In this document: piece by piece, positions 37,739-45,678 of the stretch | Layout: every line of letters starts with the position of its first letter | Position numbering within the stretch: the stretch's first letter is position 1 | Assembly: GCA_026706455.1 (NCBI GenBank) | Contig: JAPOYS010000089.1 | Span: forward strand, 1-59,903 | Source: Chloroflexota bacterium | GTDB lineage: Bacteria > Chloroflexota > Anaerolineae > Aggregatilineales > Phototrophicaceae | Length of the DNA stretch: 59,903 bases | Reading direction: 5' to 3' | The notes under the pieces: generated by a model | What the model was told of the DNA's origin: nothing | Seen by the model: the letters and a program-made list of their open reading frames with translations, nothing else | The model's database searches: none | Program-made: the position numbers and the translations under genes

Positions 37739-38650
37739 ATGCTGCCCGCGCCCGAAATCGTCGGCATCGGCGTCTGTACGGTGGACCATCTCGTCACCGT
37801 AGCGCGCCTGCCCCGACGGAACGAAAACATGCAAGCGGTCAATTATGATCGGCAGCCGGGCGGCTTGGCGGCCATCGCTTTGATGGCGGCGGCGCGATTG
37901 GGGGCGCGCTGCAAACTCATCGCGCGTATCGGCGATGACGAGCCGGGCGCGTACATTCGCGGCGTGCTGGAGGCGGAAGGCGTCGACGCCTCGCAGCTGC
38001 TGGTCGATCCGGGCAGCGAATCGCATGTGTCGGTGATCCTCGTCCACGAAGCCAGCGGCGATCGCAGCATCATCGCTCGCCCGCCGACGGGTTCTCCCAT
38101 CGCGTCGAGCGAGATTCAGCGAGCGGACATAACTTGCGCGCGCGTCCTATTCGTTGATACGCTGACTGAAACAACGCTGCGTGCGGCGCGCTGGGCGCGG
38201 GAAGCAGGCCTGAAAGTGCTGCTGGATCCAGCGTTGCCCTACGCCGAGATCAAGCCGTTGCTGCCCTATGTCGATGTGCCGATCGTGCCGGAATACTGGG
38301 CGCGGGAAATGATGCCCGATCAGCCGCCGGCTGCGGTCGCCGAGCGCCTGCATCGCGAGGGCGCGGCGATCGCTATCGTCACCTTGGGCGAGCGCGGCGC
38401 GGTGGCGGCTTGGGAGGCGGGGGTAGAGGCATTCCCCGCCTACGATGTGGATGTGGTCGATACGACTGGCGCGGGCGATGCCTACCACGGCGCGTTCTTA
38501 TATGGGCTTTTGCAAGATTGGGAGGCGCCGCGGATGGCGCGCTTCGCTTCCGCCGTTGGCTCCTTGAATTGCCGCGCCGTTGGCGGGCGAACAGCGCTGC
38601 CCACACGGGACGAGGTGGATCGTTTCATGGCTGGCGCCGCGACCTTATGA
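37739..38650 (+). CDS. PfkB-family carbohydrate kinase
   Basis: The 303-residue protein is a ribokinase-like sugar kinase. The N-terminal block PGGLAAIALMAAARLGARCK with LIARIGDDEPGAYI matches the first signature, and DTTGAGDAYHGAFLYGLL (about residue 240) contains the anion hole and catalytic Asp. Its start at 37739 follows AAAGGA; an ATG at 37712 is a second possibility. It phosphorylates a sugar or 2-keto-3-deoxy acid; together with the aldolase and the isomerase nearby it could complete a sugar-acid route. Confidence 0.87.
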   Translation: MLPAPEIVGIGVCTVDHLVTVARLPRRNENMQAVNYDRQPGGLAAIALMAAARLGARCKLIARIGDDEPGAYIRGVLEAEGVDASQLLVDPGSESHVSVILVHEASGDRSIIARPPTGSPIASSEIQRADITCARVLFVDTLTETTLRAARWAREAGLKVLLDPALPYAEIKPLLPYVDVPIVPEYWAREMMPDQPPAAVAERLHREGAAIAIVTLGERGAVAAWEAGVEAFPAYDVDVVDTTGAGDAYHGAFLYGLLQDWEAPRMARFASAVGSLNCRAVGGRTALPTRDEVDRFMAGAATL

Positions 38651-38749
38651 CGCGCGACGGGCTGCAAAATATGAATGCTGTAACCTTTAGTTAGAGTGCG
38701 GTATGTAGCGCCGAAAGTTGATAATTTGTCCTGTTCAAAGCGCAAAAAA

Positions 38750-38758
38750 TGCTATACT
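38750..38758 (+). promoter_or_regulatory. extended -10 promoter of the HU gene
   Basis: TGCTATACT is an extended -10 (TGn plus TATACT), 35 bases before the ATG. No good -35 box is needed for this class; TGTTCA 15 bases upstream is weak. Confidence 0.5.
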
Positions 38759-38792
38759 ACTACGCGAGCATCTACGAAAAGGAGCACTCATC

Positions 38793-39065
38793 ATGAACAA
38801 AGCAGATTTAATCGGTTCTATCGCAGAGAAATCTGGGCTGAGCAAAGCGGAGGCCAGCAGCGCGCTGGATGCTTTTGTGTCTTCGGTGTCGGATGCGCTG
38901 GCGAGCGGCGAACGGATTTCACTGGTTGGATTCGGCTCGTTTTCCGTTGACCAGCGCGGCGAGCGGATGGGCCGCAATCCGCGAACCGGCGAAGAAATCC
39001 AGATTGCCGCCAAGAATGTTGTCAAGTTCAAGCCGGGCGCCGGCTTGTCCGCGGCGGTAAACTAG
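38793..39065 (+). CDS. hup: HU-family DNA-binding protein
   Basis: The 90-residue protein is full-length HU: NKADLIGSIAEKSGLSKAEA at the N-terminus, ISLVGFGSFSVDQRGERMGR leading to the DNA-bending arm with RNPRTGEEIQIAA, and KFKPGAGL at the end. It compacts DNA and helps recombination. AAAAGGAG precedes the ATG, an extended -10 lies upstream, and a terminator follows, so it is a single-gene unit. Confidence 0.96.
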   Translation: MNKADLIGSIAEKSGLSKAEASSALDAFVSSVSDALASGERISLVGFGSFSVDQRGERMGRNPRTGEEIQIAAKNVVKFKPGAGLSAAVN

Positions 39066-39127
39066 GACCGAAATTGAGCTTAGGCGGTTGCGCAGTCGCA
39101 ATCACGCTTGAAATCGAATATCAATGG

Positions 39128-39162
39128 CAGCCTGCTGTAGTGAACGACAGGCTGTTTTGTTT
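39128..39162 (+). terminator. terminator of the HU gene
   Basis: CAGCCTG (39128-39134) pairs with CAGGCTG (39148-39154), followed by TTTTGTTTG. Confidence 0.8.
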
Positions 39163-39194
39163 GTCAAGGGAAATCGAGAACCACGCGTTGGCAG

Positions 39195-39223
39195 GTGAGG
39201 TCGAGTCGCCGCCTCGCCCCTAC
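39195..39223. repeat. dispersed repeat between HU and the isomerase gene
   Basis: GTGAGGTCGAGTCGCCGCCT followed by CGCCCCTAC, a decayed unit. Confidence 0.5.
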
Positions 39224-39264
39224 GACTTATATGGGCGGGTTGTGAGCCTGGATTGAGGGCAGAA

Positions 39265-40071
39265 TCAGCAGAGGTCGCAGCCTTGCAAGTACTCGAGGCA
39301 GGCGCGCAGTTCGGCAATCCGCTCGTCAACGGCGTCAGTTGTCCGTCCGTCAAGAACCAGCCAGCCCTGATAGTCGCGCGCGTTCAGCGTTTTGCCGATG
39401 GCGGGGAAGGGCAGATGGCCGGCGCCGGCCAGGGCGCGCTCGCTGTCGGTCAGATAAATGACGCTGAGCGCGGCCGCGTGGCTGGCGAGGGCAGCCAGCA
39501 GGTCGTCTTCCTCAAGCGCTAAATCGCAGGCGCTGGCGGCCAGCGTGATATTCGGATGATCGTCAACTTCCTGGCGGAAGCGGGCGGCTTGCCCCAGATG
39601 CGTCAGAAAGCTCGTCTCGGCGCGGCATAAGGGTAGGAGCGCCAGCTTGGCGTCCATGGCCTCAGCCAGGTCAGAAAAGCCGCGCAGCAACCAGATGAGC
39701 AATTCCTTCTGCAATTCCAGCGGCGAAGCGAAGGGCGTCAGATCGGGCATGTCGCTCGCGCCAAAATGCGGCACGAAGGTCACATAGTCGGCTTCGAGAT
39801 CGAGCGCGCAAGCCAGGGCTTCGCGCAGCATGTCGTTCGCCCGCGCCCGCCGCGCGATGTCAGCCGAGACCCAACCATCGACGGCGCCCATATTCAGCCC
39901 GCTGGCGCGCAAGCCATGCGCCCGCAGCGCCTCGTCGAGCTCGTCGATGCGCGCGTCAAGACCGGAAGCCGCGAATTCAAGGCCAGCGAATCCGAGCGCG
40001 CGCGCCAGCTTCATACGCTCGCGGAGGTCGGCGCCGGGCAGCAATTCCTCGCGAATGGCCAAGCGCGCCAT
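39265..40071 (-). CDS. sugar phosphate isomerase/epimerase-like TIM-barrel protein
   Basis: The 268-residue protein matches the xylose-isomerase-like (AP endonuclease 2) superfamily: an N-terminal IREELLPGADLRERM segment, ALGFAGLEFAA, then barrel strands YVTFVPHFGA, KLALLPL and NITLAASACDLAL, ending LVLDGRTTDAVDERI. Several usual metal ligands (for example the Glu of the E-x-N strand) are changed: the expected GLxxxxE-x-H strand reads AKLALLPLCRAE. It may be a divergent or inactive member. It is followed 3 bases downstream of the MoxR stop on the same strand. Confidence 0.7.
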   Translation of the reverse strand: MARLAIREELLPGADLRERMKLARALGFAGLEFAASGLDARIDELDEALRAHGLRASGLNMGAVDGWVSADIARRARANDMLREALACALDLEADYVTFVPHFGASDMPDLTPFASPLELQKELLIWLLRGFSDLAEAMDAKLALLPLCRAETSFLTHLGQAARFRQEVDDHPNITLAASACDLALEEDDLLAALASHAAALSVIYLTDSERALAGAGHLPFPAIGKTLNARDYQGWLVLDGRTTDAVDERIAELRACLEYLQGCDLC

Positions 40072-40074
40072 CGG

Positions 40075-41076
40075 CTAGCTCGCCACTTTGGGCACGGCTG
40101 ACAGGGCGTCGGCGATCAGCCTGTCGGTGCTCAAGCCCTCAGCCTGCCCTTCAAAATTGAGCAGGATCCGGTGGCGCAGGGCGGCGGGCGCGACGGCGGC
40201 GACATCGTCAAAGGAGACGTTGCTGCGGGCTTCCAGCAGGGCGTTGATCTTGGCGCCGATAATCAAGGCTTGGGCGCCGCGCGGGCTGGCGCCGTAACGG
40301 GCGTATTGCTTCAAGAGTGGCGCGGCATCGTCGCTTTCCGGGTGCGTGGCGACGATGATGCGCGCCACATATTCGCTGACGTGAGTCGGGATGGGCGTGC
40401 TCAGCGCCAGCCGTCCCATGCCGATCACCTGGGCGCCGTCAGCCACTTTGCCCGCTTGCGGCTGTTCGACGCCGGTGGTCCGCTCCAGAATTGTGATCAA
40501 CTCGCCGAGGGCGGGGAAGGGCATATTGACCTTGAAGAGGAAGCGATCCAGTTGCGCCTCGGGCAGGGGATAGGTGCCTTCCATCTCGAGCGGGTTCTGG
40601 GTAGCCAGCACGAAGAAGGGAGCGTCCAGGTCATAGCGGCGTCCGGCGACGGTGACGGTTTTTTCTTGCATGGCCTCCAGCATGGCGGACTGCGTCTTGG
40701 GCGTCGCCCGGTTGATCTCATCAGCCAAGACGAGATTGGCGAAGATGGGACCGGCCTGAAAGCGAAACTCGCGGCGTCCGTCTTCGGTCTCTTCCAGGAT
40801 ATCGGTGCCGACGATATCAGCCGGCATCAGATCGGGCGTGAATTGAATGCGGGAGAATTTGAGATCGAGCACATCGCCGAGCGTGCGAATGAGCATGGTT
40901 TTGCCCAAGCCGGGGACGCCTTCCAGCAGGGCGTGGCCCCCCGCCAGCACACAAATGACGACGCTGCGCACGACCTCTTCTTGCCCGACGATCACCTTGC
41001 CGACTTCGGATTCGATCGCGCGGGCGATTTCGCCGAATTGCTCCAAACCGATTTCTGTCGTTGCCGCTTCGCTCAT
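40075..41076 (-). CDS. MoxR-family AAA+ ATPase
   Basis: The 333-residue protein is a MoxR chaperone-like ATPase: Walker A LEGVPGLGKTML (about residue 52), Walker B LVLADEINRATPKTQSAML, sensor ATQNPLEMEGTYPLPEAQLD in one stretch, arginine finger region LDRFLFKV, and the lid ending ARYGASPRGAQALIIGAK. These proteins activate partner enzymes, often with VWA-domain proteins and metal insertion; the usual DUF58/VWA partners are not next to it. The ATG at 41076 has AAGG upstream. A TATAAT on the minus strand (41122-41117) could be its -10. Confidence 0.92.
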   Translation of the reverse strand: MSEAATTEIGLEQFGEIARAIESEVGKVIVGQEEVVRSVVICVLAGGHALLEGVPGLGKTMLIRTLGDVLDLKFSRIQFTPDLMPADIVGTDILEETEDGRREFRFQAGPIFANLVLADEINRATPKTQSAMLEAMQEKTVTVAGRRYDLDAPFFVLATQNPLEMEGTYPLPEAQLDRFLFKVNMPFPALGELITILERTTGVEQPQAGKVADGAQVIGMGRLALSTPIPTHVSEYVARIIVATHPESDDAAPLLKQYARYGASPRGAQALIIGAKINALLEARSNVSFDDVAAVAPAALRHRILLNFEGQAEGLSTDRLIADALSAVPKVAS

Positions 41077-41201
41077 ATACTGATTGCCTTGTCGCGTTGC
41101 TGTGATGATGCCCGCCATTATATACCGAAACGAGGGGGTGGCGTGAGATGGGAGTTTCCGAGCTGCGTCCGGCTGGTGATCCGGCGCCACAAATAGGCAA
41201 T

Positions 41202-41230
41202 GTAGGGGCGACCTATCACGTCGCCCGTTC
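41202..41230. repeat. dispersed repeat between divergent MoxR and recombinase genes
   Basis: GTAGGGGCGACCTATCACGT followed by CGCCCGTTC. Confidence 0.6.
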
Positions 41231-41326
41231 GCCGACTCTATCCCGCCACTATGGTTTACAGGGTGTCTCGCCGAGACGCCCGCCAGCGCCCAACCCAGTT
41301 CCGCCATTCACACTATAATCGTCTGC

Positions 41327-42439
41327 ATGGAAGTTACGATTCATCAACGCGCGAAAGCCGCAAGCAAAAGACAGTCCGAGCTTCGGCGCGACAACTACAG
41401 CATCTTGATGCCGGACGCGCCCAACAAAGATCAGAAGTCGCGCCTCGGTTTCTACATCGACTGGCTGTCCGAACGGCAGCTTGCCTGGTATCAGCCCGAT
41501 CTGAGCGCCTACCGCGACTATCTGCTGAATCAGCGCGCGCGGCTGGACAAAAACGGCAACAGCGTCTCGGCCACGCTGTCGCCGCCGACGGTTTTGGCGC
41601 ACCTGGCGACTATCCGCGGGCGCTACAGCCAATTGACGCGCAGCAACGCTGTTCGGGATCTGCTTTACGAATTGACGAATCCGGAAGAATCCGAAGCGGA
41701 GCAGCGGGCGCTGGTCGATGAATTCTTCATCCGTATGATGAACGACTTGCACCCGGCGACAGCGCCAGTCAAGCAGGTGGAAACGCAAGACATCGCTGAT
41801 AGCCAACATCTGCGGCTCAAGCCCTACCAGGTGAGCGCGCTGGTGCAAGCGCCCGGCATCGCCGATCTGCGGGGCCTGCGCGATACGGCGCTGATTACGC
41901 TGATGGTCTGTACGGGGATCCGCGCGGCTGAGGCGGCAGCCCTGCACGTGGATGACCTGCGCGAGCATCTGGGCGGCGAGTTGTCGCTGCGCGTCCGCGA
42001 GGGCAAGGGGAGTAAACAGCGGCTCATTCCCTACGGGCCGCTGGACTGGTGCCTGATGTATGTCGACGCCTGGCTGCGGGAAGCCGGCATCAAAGCGGGT
42101 CCCGTTTTCCGCGGCATCCGGCGCGGCGGCAAGACCGTGCGCCCAAAAGGCATCGGCGCCTGGACGGTCAATGACATCATGAACTGCTATCCGATCAGCA
42201 TCGATGGCGCGCTCTGCCTGGTCAAGCCGCACGATCTGCGCCGCACCTACGCGCGCAACGCCTATGATTTCGGCATGGATTTGGAGCGCATCCGCCAGAA
42301 TCTGGGGCATACAAGTTTGGGCACGACGCAGACTTACATCGGCGAACTCGCGGGCCGCGATCGCCATCCGCCGAATATGTTCAGCCCGCCGCATGACGCG
42401 CGCAGCCTGGCCTTGTTGACGGGGGCGGCGATCGGATAG
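41327..42439 (+). CDS. tyrosine recombinase (XerC/integrase family)
   Basis: The 370-residue protein has an N-terminal SAM-like DNA-binding domain (about 35-120) and a C-terminal catalytic domain with all active residues visible: Arg in CTGIRAAEAAAL (about 203), Lys in GKGSKQRLIPYG, HxxR in PHDLRRTYARNA (about 303), His in NLGHTSLGTT and Tyr in TQTYIGEL. It looks active. There is no excisionase or phage gene beside it, so it may be a solitary recombinase serving a mobile cassette, or a chromosomal Xer-like enzyme. Its ATG has only a weak ribosome site. Confidence 0.88.
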   Translation: MEVTIHQRAKAASKRQSELRRDNYSILMPDAPNKDQKSRLGFYIDWLSERQLAWYQPDLSAYRDYLLNQRARLDKNGNSVSATLSPPTVLAHLATIRGRYSQLTRSNAVRDLLYELTNPEESEAEQRALVDEFFIRMMNDLHPATAPVKQVETQDIADSQHLRLKPYQVSALVQAPGIADLRGLRDTALITLMVCTGIRAAEAAALHVDDLREHLGGELSLRVREGKGSKQRLIPYGPLDWCLMYVDAWLREAGIKAGPVFRGIRRGGKTVRPKGIGAWTVNDIMNCYPISIDGALCLVKPHDLRRTYARNAYDFGMDLERIRQNLGHTSLGTTQTYIGELAGRDRHPPNMFSPPHDARSLALLTGAAIG

Positions 42440-42465
42440 GTTTTCAGATTCTGATATTGGATGGT

Positions 42466-43212
42466 CTAGGCGCTCGCAGCCGCCTCGTCCGCCGGGATTT
42501 CCAGTTCAATCGCTTGCTTGATCAGCTGGCGGAACTGCGGCTCGGCCAGCGCGCCGGGCTGCATGAAGATGAGCTTGCCCTGCTTGAAGACGGCAATGGT
42601 GGGGATGCTGCGAATCTGAAAAGCCTGGCTCAGCCCCGGGTTGGCGTCGGTATCGACCTTGACCACGCGGATTTGCCCGGCGAATTCGCCCGCCAGCTTC
42701 TCCAAGATCGGGCTCACCATGCGGCAGGGCCCGCACCACTCCGCCCAGAAATCGACCAGCACGGGCAGTTCGTGCGAGGCCAGGATCGCTTCTTGCTCGA
42801 AGGTCGCGTCGGTGATGTCCAGCGGCTTATCGAGCGCGGGCGCCGCTTCCTCTTTTTCGATTGCGGCCGCGCGAATTTCGGGCGGCAAATCGGCGGCGAT
42901 GGCCTCTTTCAGCTGGCTGATGTAGTCGGGCAGATCGCTGGCCCAGGGGCGCGACCGCCGCCACAGGATTTCGCCGCGATACAGACCAATCAGTAGCGCC
43001 CGGTTTTGATATTCAAAGCGCGCGCCTAATTTGGTGTAGACAGTCGGATCCGCCTGCCCGAAGACGATGCTGTCTTCTTCGTTGGCGGCTTTGTCGAAGG
43101 CGGTCTTGAAGTCGCTGCGCAGTTTGTCATTGCCATTGGAGATGAGAAGCAGCGCGGCGCGGGCCCCGATGTAGGATTTGAAGTTGCTGTCGGTGAGGGA
43201 AATGATTGGCAT
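42466..43212 (-). CDS. double-thioredoxin-fold protein, second domain active
   Basis: The 248-residue protein joins an N-terminal thioredoxin-like domain (about 1-105; ALLLISNGNDKLRSDFKTAF, no CXXC) to a canonical thioredoxin (about 125-235) with FWAEWCGPCRMVSPILEKLA and the cis-Pro loop IRSIPTIAVFKQGK. Thus only domain 2 can do disulfide exchange; domain 1 may bind a partner. It ends with an acidic Ala-rich tail. It is convergent with the recombinase and lies downstream of the toxin-antitoxin pair on the same strand. Confidence 0.87.
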   Translation of the reverse strand: MPIISLTDSNFKSYIGARAALLLISNGNDKLRSDFKTAFDKAANEEDSIVFGQADPTVYTKLGARFEYQNRALLIGLYRGEILWRRSRPWASDLPDYISQLKEAIAADLPPEIRAAAIEKEEAAPALDKPLDITDATFEQEAILASHELPVLVDFWAEWCGPCRMVSPILEKLAGEFAGQIRVVKVDTDANPGLSQAFQIRSIPTIAVFKQGKLIFMQPGALAEPQFRQLIKQAIELEIPADEAAASA

Positions 43213-43239
43213 TGATGTGTCTTCCGTTCGCCCGTCCGC

Positions 43240-43545
43240 TTACCGTTCCGCGATGAGGGACGCTGCGTCTTTTGCGAGCTGTTCCTTTTCCGCTTCGCGC
43301 TCGGCGGCGATCTCGGCGTCGATTTGCGCCAGAAACTCCGGGCTGAAATCGGCGATGACAGTAGGCTTGCCGTCGTCGTCATACTGGGTGATGCGATACG
43401 TGCCCGGCTTGGCTTTGCCCTCGGCGATTTCCGCGGCTTGTTTTGCGCTCTTCAGGAGGCTTTTGCCAAACTCACTCATACTGTTTATCCCCCGTAATCT
43501 CGCAGTATCGTCGATATTGTATTCCTGAAAGAATTCTTCTCCCAC
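43240..43545 (-). CDS. antitoxin-like partner of the HigB/RelE toxin, lacking HTH
   Basis: The 101-residue protein starts with GTG at 43545, set by AAGGAG inside the end of the toxin gene; a shorter start at 43479 (MSEFGKSLLKSAKQ) also has a site. The segment GKSLLKSAKQAAEIAEGKAK followed by GTYRI is the usual N-terminal signature of antitoxins paired with HigB-type toxins, but the helix-turn-helix normally after it is replaced by a charged tail (FLAQIDAEIAAEREAEKEQL). So it may bind toxin without being a DNA-binding repressor. Function is inferred from position. Confidence 0.65.
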   Translation of the reverse strand: MGEEFFQEYNIDDTARLRGINSMSEFGKSLLKSAKQAAEIAEGKAKPGTYRITQYDDDGKPTVIADFSPEFLAQIDAEIAAEREAEKEQLAKDAASLIAER

Positions 43546-43549
43546 TGCG

Positions 43550-43828
43550 TCAGGTCTCCTTTTCTACCCTTGCTATACACGTTGAGCAGAAACACAGGTT
43601 TTCGACGCCGGTGTAGAAAGTGATTACGCGATAGCCGCCGCTCTTGCCCCTGCCTCTGGCTGGTATTCTGACTTTGCGGGCGCCACCCGTTCCTGGAACA
43701 ACATTGCCAGCGCTGGGATTATTCGCCACTACCAATTTGATCAGGTCGATGTCCTGTTCGGAGAGTCCCAGCTTTTTTGCTCGGCGAGTGAATTCCTCTG
43801 TCTCGATTACAGTATGCATATCAATCAA
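43550..43828 (-). CDS. RelE/HigB-type toxin of a toxin-antitoxin pair
   Basis: The 92-residue protein belongs to the HigB-2/phage-derived RelE-like group: FTRRAKKLGLSEQDIDLI, then NPSAGNVVPGTGGARKVRIPARGRGKSGGYRVITFYTG in two parts (NPSAGNVVPGTGGARKVRIP; ARGRGKSGGYRVITF). The GTGG-RK-R and GKSGG-R motifs are the mRNA-interferase signature. It is the first gene of the pair; the antitoxin-like gene begins 5 bases before its end region and is likely coupled to it. Confidence 0.85.
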   Translation of the reverse strand: MIDMHTVIETEEFTRRAKKLGLSEQDIDLIKLVVANNPSAGNVVPGTGGARKVRIPARGRGKSGGYRVITFYTGVENLCFCSTCIARVEKET

Positions 43829-43872
43829 TCAAAGTGTACACGCTGGCTCGTTGAATTGCAATCAACGCGCCG

Positions 43873-45678
43873 CTAGCCCGCCATGCGCTCGATGTACTCC
43901 AGGCTTTGGTGCCGGAAGTAGGAATCGTAGAGCGTGGCGTAATGCCCGCCGTCAGCCATCAGCGAGTCATGCGTGCCCGACTCGATGATCTCGCCCTGTT
44001 CGAGCACGATGATGCGGTCGGCGTGTTGAATCGTCGACAGGCGATGGGCGATCACGATTGAGCTGCGGTCGCCCAGCAGGGTATCGAGCCCCTCTTGGAT
44101 CAGCGTCTCGGTCAGCGGATCGACACTGGCGGTCGCTTCATCGAGGATGAAGATGGCCGGATCTTGCAGCAAGACGCGCGCGATGGCCACCAGTTGCCGC
44201 TGCCCCATGGATAGATTGGCGCCGCGCTCGCCGACCTGGGTCTGCAAGCCCTCCTGCAGGCTCACCAGCCAATCGCCGCGCCCGACCTGGTGCGCGACCT
44301 CGATCACCTCGTCATCGCTCGCCTCAGGCTTGCCGTAGCGGATATTGTCCATGACCGTGCCGTCAAATAGAAAAGGCGTCTGCGTGACCACGCCCAATTT
44401 CGAGCGGTAGCTCGGCAGGTTGAAATTGCGGATGTCGACGCCGTCAATCAGTAGCTGCCCATGCTGATACTCGTAGAAGCGGTTGATCAGCTTGGCGATG
44501 CTTGATTTGCCCGAGCCGGTATGCCCGACGAGCGCCAGCGTCTCGCCGGGCCTGATGCGCAGGCTGAAGTCTTTCAGCACCTGCTCGCCTTCGTTGTAGT
44601 GGAAGTCCATGTTGACGAATTCGATAGCGCCATGCAATGAATTCACCGCGTCATCGGCTTTCTGCTTGACCATGGCCTCGGCGTCAATCAAGGCGAAGAC
44701 GCGCTCGCCCGCCGCCAAGCCCAGCTGAAACTGGCTCCAAAAGGATGAGATGCTGGTCAGCGGAAACCAGATCATGCCCATGCCCTGGATGAACAAGAAC
44801 CATTCGCCGGCGGTCAGGATGCCTTGCTGCGCCATGTTGATGCCGAACCAGACGACGGCGGCGACGCCGACGCCCGCGATTGTGACCAGGATCGGAAAGA
44901 TGCTGCCGAAGACGAAGCCGTTGATCTTCTCGACCTCATAGGACTCTTGATTGACCGTTTTGAACTCGTCGTAGATCATCTGCTCGCGGCGGAAGGCTTT
45001 GGCCACGCCGATGCCACTGATCGACTCCTGAATATGCGCGTTGACGGTCGCCAACTGTCGGCGCGAATTGGTCACTGTGCGCCGGGCGACCGTGCGGAAC
45101 TTCAGCGCGGTGTAGACGATGAAGGGCATGATCGCCATCAATACCCAGGTCATATTCACGTTGACCGTGAAGAGGTAGATGATCAGCAGCAGGACCAGCA
45201 GCAGGCGGCTCATGAGATTGATGCTCAAGCGGACGGTCTCGGAAAAAGCCTGCGTGTCCGAGAGCACGCGGCTGACCACCCGGCCCGTCGAATACTGATC
45301 GTAGAAGGACATGTCGCGCTCGGTCACGGCGTTGAAGGCGTCCTCGCGCAGATCGAAGGTGACATCGCCGACCGCTTCCGCCGAAAGCCACTGGCGGATC
45401 ATGTTGGCCACCCAGCCGGCGCTGGCGGCGACGCCGAGGATGATCGATGTCGCGATGGGGTCGAAGGTTTCCGGCGTGAACTGCAGCTGATCCAGGGCCT
45501 GCGATACCACCACCGGCAGGATCAGATCCATCAGCGAACTGAGGAAGACCACCGCCCCAACGACCATCATCTTCCAAAGGTGTGGCTTGAAGTACCCCAG
45601 AATCCGCTTAACCAGCGCCCAATCGGAGTACTGACGATCGTATTCTTCGGCGTCCAAGCCGTCCATGATGAAGCCCAT
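43873..45678 (-). CDS. heterodimeric ABC exporter, subunit with canonical Walker B
   Basis: The 601-residue protein fuses a six-helix exporter membrane domain (about 30-330) and an ATPase domain: Walker A GHTGSGKSSIAKLINR (about 378), signature LSMGQRQLVAIAR (Gly replaced by Met), Walker B IFILDEATASVDP with catalytic Glu, and H-loop VIAHRLSTIQHAD. The altered signature and normal Walker B mark it as the consensus-catalysis half of a two-gene exporter like TmrAB, BmrCD or TM287/288. Its ATG overlaps the partner's TAA. Substrate unknown (lipid, drug or peptide). Confidence 0.9.
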   Translation of the reverse strand: MGFIMDGLDAEEYDRQYSDWALVKRILGYFKPHLWKMMVVGAVVFLSSLMDLILPVVVSQALDQLQFTPETFDPIATSIILGVAASAGWVANMIRQWLSAEAVGDVTFDLREDAFNAVTERDMSFYDQYSTGRVVSRVLSDTQAFSETVRLSINLMSRLLLVLLLIIYLFTVNVNMTWVLMAIMPFIVYTALKFRTVARRTVTNSRRQLATVNAHIQESISGIGVAKAFRREQMIYDEFKTVNQESYEVEKINGFVFGSIFPILVTIAGVGVAAVVWFGINMAQQGILTAGEWFLFIQGMGMIWFPLTSISSFWSQFQLGLAAGERVFALIDAEAMVKQKADDAVNSLHGAIEFVNMDFHYNEGEQVLKDFSLRIRPGETLALVGHTGSGKSSIAKLINRFYEYQHGQLLIDGVDIRNFNLPSYRSKLGVVTQTPFLFDGTVMDNIRYGKPEASDDEVIEVAHQVGRGDWLVSLQEGLQTQVGERGANLSMGQRQLVAIARVLLQDPAIFILDEATASVDPLTETLIQEGLDTLLGDRSSIVIAHRLSTIQHADRIIVLEQGEIIESGTHDSLMADGGHYATLYDSYFRHQSLEYIERMAG

